DNA of 64,000 nt from Draconibacterium orientale (GTDB lineage: Bacteria > Bacteroidota > Bacteroidia > Bacteroidales > Prolixibacteraceae): contig NZ_CP007451.1 in assembly GCF_000626635.1 (NCBI RefSeq), positions 806,001-870,000 of the forward strand, read 5' to 3'. Made by a program: the position numbers and the translations under genes. Each line of letters starts with the position of its first letter. Within the stretch, counting starts at the first letter, position 1. The notes under the pieces were generated by a model. The model was not told where the DNA came from. It made no database searches and saw only the letters and a program-made list of their open reading frames with translations. Below are positions 61,535 through 64,000 of the stretch, piece after piece.

Positions 61535-61638
61535 GGGGAGGGGACTGCATGCTAGTTTGGTCAAAACCAGGGGCTCCTGCCAGACAAGATACCGAAGGTT
61601 TTTATGGTAATAAAAACACATCTTGCAGTCCCCTCCCC
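61535..61638. other. Candidate oriT: 15-bp inverted repeat upstream of mob genes
   Basis: GGGGAGGGGACTGCA (61535-61549) is repeated exactly in inverted form at 61624-61638, with 74 bp between. Inside are the smaller repeats TGGT/ACCA and CAGG/CCTG (61557-61580). The arms are much richer in G/C than the surroundings. It lies 24 bp upstream of the MobC-like gene, the standard place for an origin of transfer. An attachment site or terminator is a less likely alternative. Confidence 0.6.
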
Positions 61639-61726
61639 CCGTAGTTATTTCTTAGTGACTTTTCGAGGTCTTCTCTGGTCGGAGTATTCCCAAATAGTAT
61701 CCCTGAAAAAGTCAATTCTTGCTGAA

Positions 61727-62452
61727 TTATTTTCTTCTGCTTTCGCCTTGCAGAGTGATAAAATTGAACATGGTTTTTAGTCGGTCACCAATCATCCCTC
61801 CGTAAAATTCATCGGATGAAAGGGTCTTGAATGTAAAATTTGATGTGGCATGAGTTATGGTTCCGACATCACTTCTGAGACTTAATAATTCAGAAATTGG
61901 ACGACTGATATTTCCGTAATCCATCACCGTTTTTGATTCCCTTCCGAATTCATCGATGATTAAAGGTCTTTTGACAAACATTTCCATTGACTGCTCTTTG
62001 ATCTGTTTCTGCAGCTGAACAGATTTAATAAACCGAAGTACCGGATAATTCAGATTCAGTTTTCTGACGATATGATTGTGAAGCATGGAATAGGTTTCGA
62101 GCAAAACGGTTTTGCCACATCCGTATTTTCCTTGTAACAATAATCCCTTTGTGAGATCGCCGGTGAAAGAAGAATTGCCGGTAACGTACCAGTAAAGTTG
62201 TTTTATCACTGGCTTGTTGTATTTGTCGATAACAAAATTCCGGTCCTGATTTCGTTGAGCCAGGCACATGCTCCCAAATGCTTTTATCATGTTTTGAAAT
62301 TCAGGATATTCAAAAGGAAAAATTAATCGTCGCCGGCGCATTTTTTCTTTTTCACCGGCAATTATCTTTTGGGCATCGTTGAGCAATACATCACAGAATT
62401 TTTGCTTAGTCGAAATCACTTCCTGTGTGGACAAATCCTTTCCCTTTTCCAT
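61727..62452 (-). CDS. DnaC/IstB-like AAA+ ATPase
   Basis: A 241-residue P-loop ATPase. Walker A is GKYGCGKT (108-115) and Walker B is PLIIDEFG (163-170). Later segments (GTITHATSNFTFKTL, YGGMIGDRLKTMFNFITL) resemble the sensor and arginine-finger parts of DnaC-type helicase loaders. The N-terminus is basic (KEKMRRRRLIFPFEYPEF). It overlaps the upstream HTH gene by 47 bp, which indicates translational coupling. On mobile elements such proteins load helicase for replication or act with transposases. No transposase is seen here, so a replication role is favoured. Confidence 0.8.
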   Translation of the reverse strand: MEKGKDLSTQEVISTKQKFCDVLLNDAQKIIAGEKEKMRRRRLIFPFEYPEFQNMIKAFGSMCLAQRNQDRNFVIDKYNKPVIKQLYWYVTGNSSFTGDLTKGLLLQGKYGCGKTVLLETYSMLHNHIVRKLNLNYPVLRFIKSVQLQKQIKEQSMEMFVKRPLIIDEFGRESKTVMDYGNISRPISELLSLRSDVGTITHATSNFTFKTLSSDEFYGGMIGDRLKTMFNFITLQGESRRK

Positions 62453-62810
62453 TCGTTTTTGTATTTATGTTTTTGTCTTTAGTATTTATATTATAGGGTG
62501 TGAGTCTAGGGTCAGACCTAAGTGCATACCTAGGTGTCAGAATCTGATACTTAGTTTTAACCCTAAATCCACCCCCGGGAACATAGTTTAACAATCCTGC
62601 TTCCTTCAACTGTCCACGGGCCGATTTCAGTACCTGCAACGAAATATTGGCATTGGCCGCCAGTCGTTTGTCGGCATATTCGATCCATTCCGGCCATCGT
62701 GATCGGTTGGCCACATGAAGCAGAAAGAAATACAACCGGGTCTCGTTTCCGGTAAAATTCAGCTGTTCATCCAATCGCCAGAAGTTGTTAATCAACTCAA
62801 ACAGATTCAT
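62406..62810 (-). CDS. DnaD-like helix-turn-helix replication protein
   Basis: A 134-residue protein. Its central part (NETRLYFFLLHVANRSRWPE, RLAANANISLQVLKSARGQL, LKEAGLLNYVPGGG) is a winged-helix fold like the N-terminal domain of DnaD or phage replication organisers. The C-terminal 40 residues are low-complexity and polar (NINTKDKNINTKTNGKGKG). It overlaps the HTH gene upstream by 4 bp and the DnaC-like ATPase gene downstream by 47 bp. A DnaD/DnaC-type pair is a standard arrangement for element replication. The function is inferred from fold and context. Confidence 0.7.
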   Translation of the reverse strand: MNLFELINNFWRLDEQLNFTGNETRLYFFLLHVANRSRWPEWIEYADKRLAANANISLQVLKSARGQLKEAGLLNYVPGGGFRVKTKYQILTPRYALRSDPRLTPYNINTKDKNINTKTNGKGKGFVHTGSDFD

Positions 62811-63160
62811 TGCCTCACACGATTGGGCCGCTTACTGAATGTTGCTTTTGCTTCGTTTTCGATCTCCTGCAGTGTTTTCTTTTTTCCACTGGTGATCCAT
62901 TCCAGTAATTCGTCTTCGAAAAAGTAGAGTTGTTTTCCGTTTTTGTAACAGGGAATCATACGCTTGCGCACAAGGGTGTAAACGGTTGGTTTGGCTTTTT
63001 TGATAATCTTACAGGCTTGGTCGATTCCGATCGGAACACGTTTTTGATTTTCAACCGGTGTTTGGCCCTTTTCAACCAAAACTTTTAATTCTGCAACTTC
63101 GGTAACCAGGTGGGCTACGGCCTTGGGTAGGTTTTCAAAAGAAATTTCATTGACATCCAT
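62807..63160 (-). CDS. Excisionase-like helix-turn-helix protein
   Basis: A 117-residue protein. An N-terminal coiled-coil (VAHLVTEVAELKVLVEKGQ) is followed by a MerR/excisionase-type helix-turn-helix (IGIDQACKIIKKAKPTVYTL, RKRMIPCYKNGKQLYFFEDE, LLEWI). Such proteins are common in Bacteroidota integrative elements, where they control excision or expression of the mobilization genes. Its stop codon overlaps the start of the DnaD-like gene by 4 bp. It is first of the replication and mobilization genes and lies below a long hairpin at 63198-63236. Confidence 0.82.
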   Translation of the reverse strand: MDVNEISFENLPKAVAHLVTEVAELKVLVEKGQTPVENQKRVPIGIDQACKIIKKAKPTVYTLVRKRMIPCYKNGKQLYFFEDELLEWITSGKKKTLQEIENEAKATFSKRPNRVRQ

Positions 63161-63197
63161 AACTCTATTTTTTAATCGTTATGAAGCAAATAAAGCC

Positions 63198-63236
63198 AGT
63201 GTTTTTTCTGTGTCGTAAAAACACAGAAGAAACACT
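63198..63236 (-). promoter_or_regulatory. Long hairpin upstream of the excisionase-like gene
   Basis: AGTGTTTTTTCTGTGT (63198-63213) and ACACAGAAGAAACACT (63221-63236) form a 16-bp stem with one G-U pair around CGTAAAA. No T run follows on the minus strand. It lies 38 bp upstream of the HTH start codon and 36 bp after the membrane-protein stop. It may be a weak terminator, attenuator or protein-binding site. Confidence 0.5.
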
Positions 63237-63271
63237 TCAAAAACACGGGGAATGATGATTTTTATTTGTGC

Positions 63272-63949
63272 TTATTCTTCGGAAAGATTTTTCCTGATTT
63301 GAATAATACCTCTCTGCTCGTCATCTTTTAAATGCCGTTTAATGGTTTCGGTTTCCACATTACCAAGAATTGAGGGAAAGACTCTTTTGAGAAAGGCTGC
63401 CATTTGCAGCTGATTACCGGTCCTGAAATGGTTCCAGATATTCCAACCGAAATGATAAAGATCGATGCTGTTTAATTCTGTGACTTCTACCGATTGAATT
63501 TCGCTGATCCGCTTCTTCTCGGCATAAGATGTTATGTTCCGGGAAAGCAGGACTAAATCTTTATCGGAGGTATAGGGTGCAAAAACGGTTTGTGTGTATT
63601 GAATTGCGATCGCTTTGTTATTATTTTCCTGATCTGCGATCAGCTGTTTTTGCTTGGTCCTGATTTTATCGATCCTGGCCGAATCATTTGATTTTTTGAT
63701 GGGCTCTGTTACTTGTTTCTCCTTTGGGAAAAACCGTTGCTTAATAAGAGTGAACAGGTCTTTAATGAAAATTGAAAGCAAACCATAAACCAAGACTCCA
63801 AACAAAGTAACAGCAACAAAAACAATGTTCGCAGTGAATTCATCTGCTCCAACACTTATGGCAAACATTCTTGCAAGAATGCCCAATATGATACACCCCA
63901 GTAAAACGGATAAATAAATTACGATATTTTCAAAATATTTGGAGTGCAT
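63272..63949 (-). CDS. Element-encoded membrane protein of unknown function
   Basis: A 225-residue protein with two N-terminal membrane segments (ENIVIYLSVLLGCIILGILA and NIVFVAVTLFGVLVYGLLSI) and a basic, helical cytoplasmic domain (RIDKIRTKQKQLIADQENNN, FGWNIWNHFRTGNQLQMAAF, EQRGIIQIRKNL). I do not recognise a characterised family. Similar two-TM proteins sit beside mobilization genes in Bacteroidota elements, where a coupling or mobilization role is assumed. It is the last feature in the window; the integrase expected for such an element is not seen and may lie beyond 64 kb. Confidence 0.6.
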   Translation of the reverse strand: MHSKYFENIVIYLSVLLGCIILGILARMFAISVGADEFTANIVFVAVTLFGVLVYGLLSIFIKDLFTLIKQRFFPKEKQVTEPIKKSNDSARIDKIRTKQKQLIADQENNNKAIAIQYTQTVFAPYTSDKDLVLLSRNITSYAEKKRISEIQSVEVTELNSIDLYHFGWNIWNHFRTGNQLQMAAFLKRVFPSILGNVETETIKRHLKDDEQRGIIQIRKNLSEE

Positions 63950-64000
63950 CTCTTTTTATCAGTTGATTATAATTGGAACTATTGACTTCTGTAATACCGT

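Overview
The window comes from a member of the Bacteroidota, probably a marine or anaerobic Bacteroidales/Marinilabiliales-type bacterium. Evidence: three SusC/SusD outer-membrane nutrient-uptake pairs, FecR-type anti-sigma factors with ECF sigma factors, a secreted subtilase with a type IX secretion C-terminal tail, TAnnTTTG-type promoter boxes, and a Bacteroidota-style mobilization module. The family-level placement is inference. No rRNA, tRNA or CRISPR array was seen.

Layout. (1) 0.3-5.8 kb, minus strand: a tight housekeeping run (T9SS-exported subtilase, xseA, xseB, a DUF2007 protein, deoC), preceded by a MORN-repeat protein and a small twin-arginine protein. (2) 6.2-9.7 kb, plus strand: an amino-sugar activation set (nucleotidyltransferase, phosphoglucosamine-mutase-like enzyme, sugar kinase of the aminoglycoside-phosphotransferase fold), followed by a REP-like palindromic repeat. 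(3) 10-28.8 kb, minus strand: a long glycan-utilization region. It holds a GH109-like enzyme, FecR, SusC/D pair 2, a TPR/beta-propeller lipoprotein with a CxxCH motif, an ECF sigma factor, a Crp/Fnr regulator, a discoidin-domain lipoprotein, SusC/D pair 1 and a DUF3472-type lipoprotein. (4) 29.4-37.6 kb: three signalling genes (a PocR/PAS/GAF histidine kinase of 1520 residues, a CheY-like regulator, a hybrid kinase of 1061 residues). (5) 38-46 kb: an AT-rich ion/osmotic set (CaCA antiporter, glycogen phosphorylase, DUF502 protein, two MscS channels, a frameshifted corA). (6) 46.1-46.7 kb: truncated relaxase and ArdC-like fragments. (7) 46.8-60.1 kb, plus strand: a complete polysaccharide-utilization locus (ECF sigma, FecR, SusC, SusD, GH9, exported cellobiose-2-epimerase-like protein, and a 624-residue putative TIM-barrel protein of no recognised family). 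(8) 60.2-64 kb, minus strand: a mobilization/replication module (relaxase, MobC-like protein, candidate oriT, DnaC-like ATPase, two HTH proteins, a membrane protein) continuing to the window edge.

How the parts work together. The SusC/D complexes import oligosaccharides. FecR proteins hold ECF sigma factors until a transport signal arrives through the STN domains of SusC pairs 2 and 3. A recurring motif, TAGGGT-N16/17-GTCA, lies upstream of four genes in two separate glycan regions (the discoidin-lipoprotein/SusC operon, the Crp/Fnr gene, the GH109 gene and the second fecR). It looks like an ECF-sigma promoter shared across these loci. In the second PUL, GH9 would release cello- or glucomanno-oligosaccharides, the exported epimerase would convert the reducing glucose to mannose, and the 624-residue protein is the natural candidate for the next step. 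This pathway is the most interesting untested idea in the window.

The second PUL lies between two mobilization-gene copies in the same orientation, one truncated and one intact (about 116 of 139 aligned residues identical). This suggests mobile-element traffic at this site. Two genes look damaged: corA (one extra base in a T7 run, plus GTN in place of the GMN motif) and the ECF sigma gene at 47 kb (no in-frame standard start before a mid-region-2 TTG).
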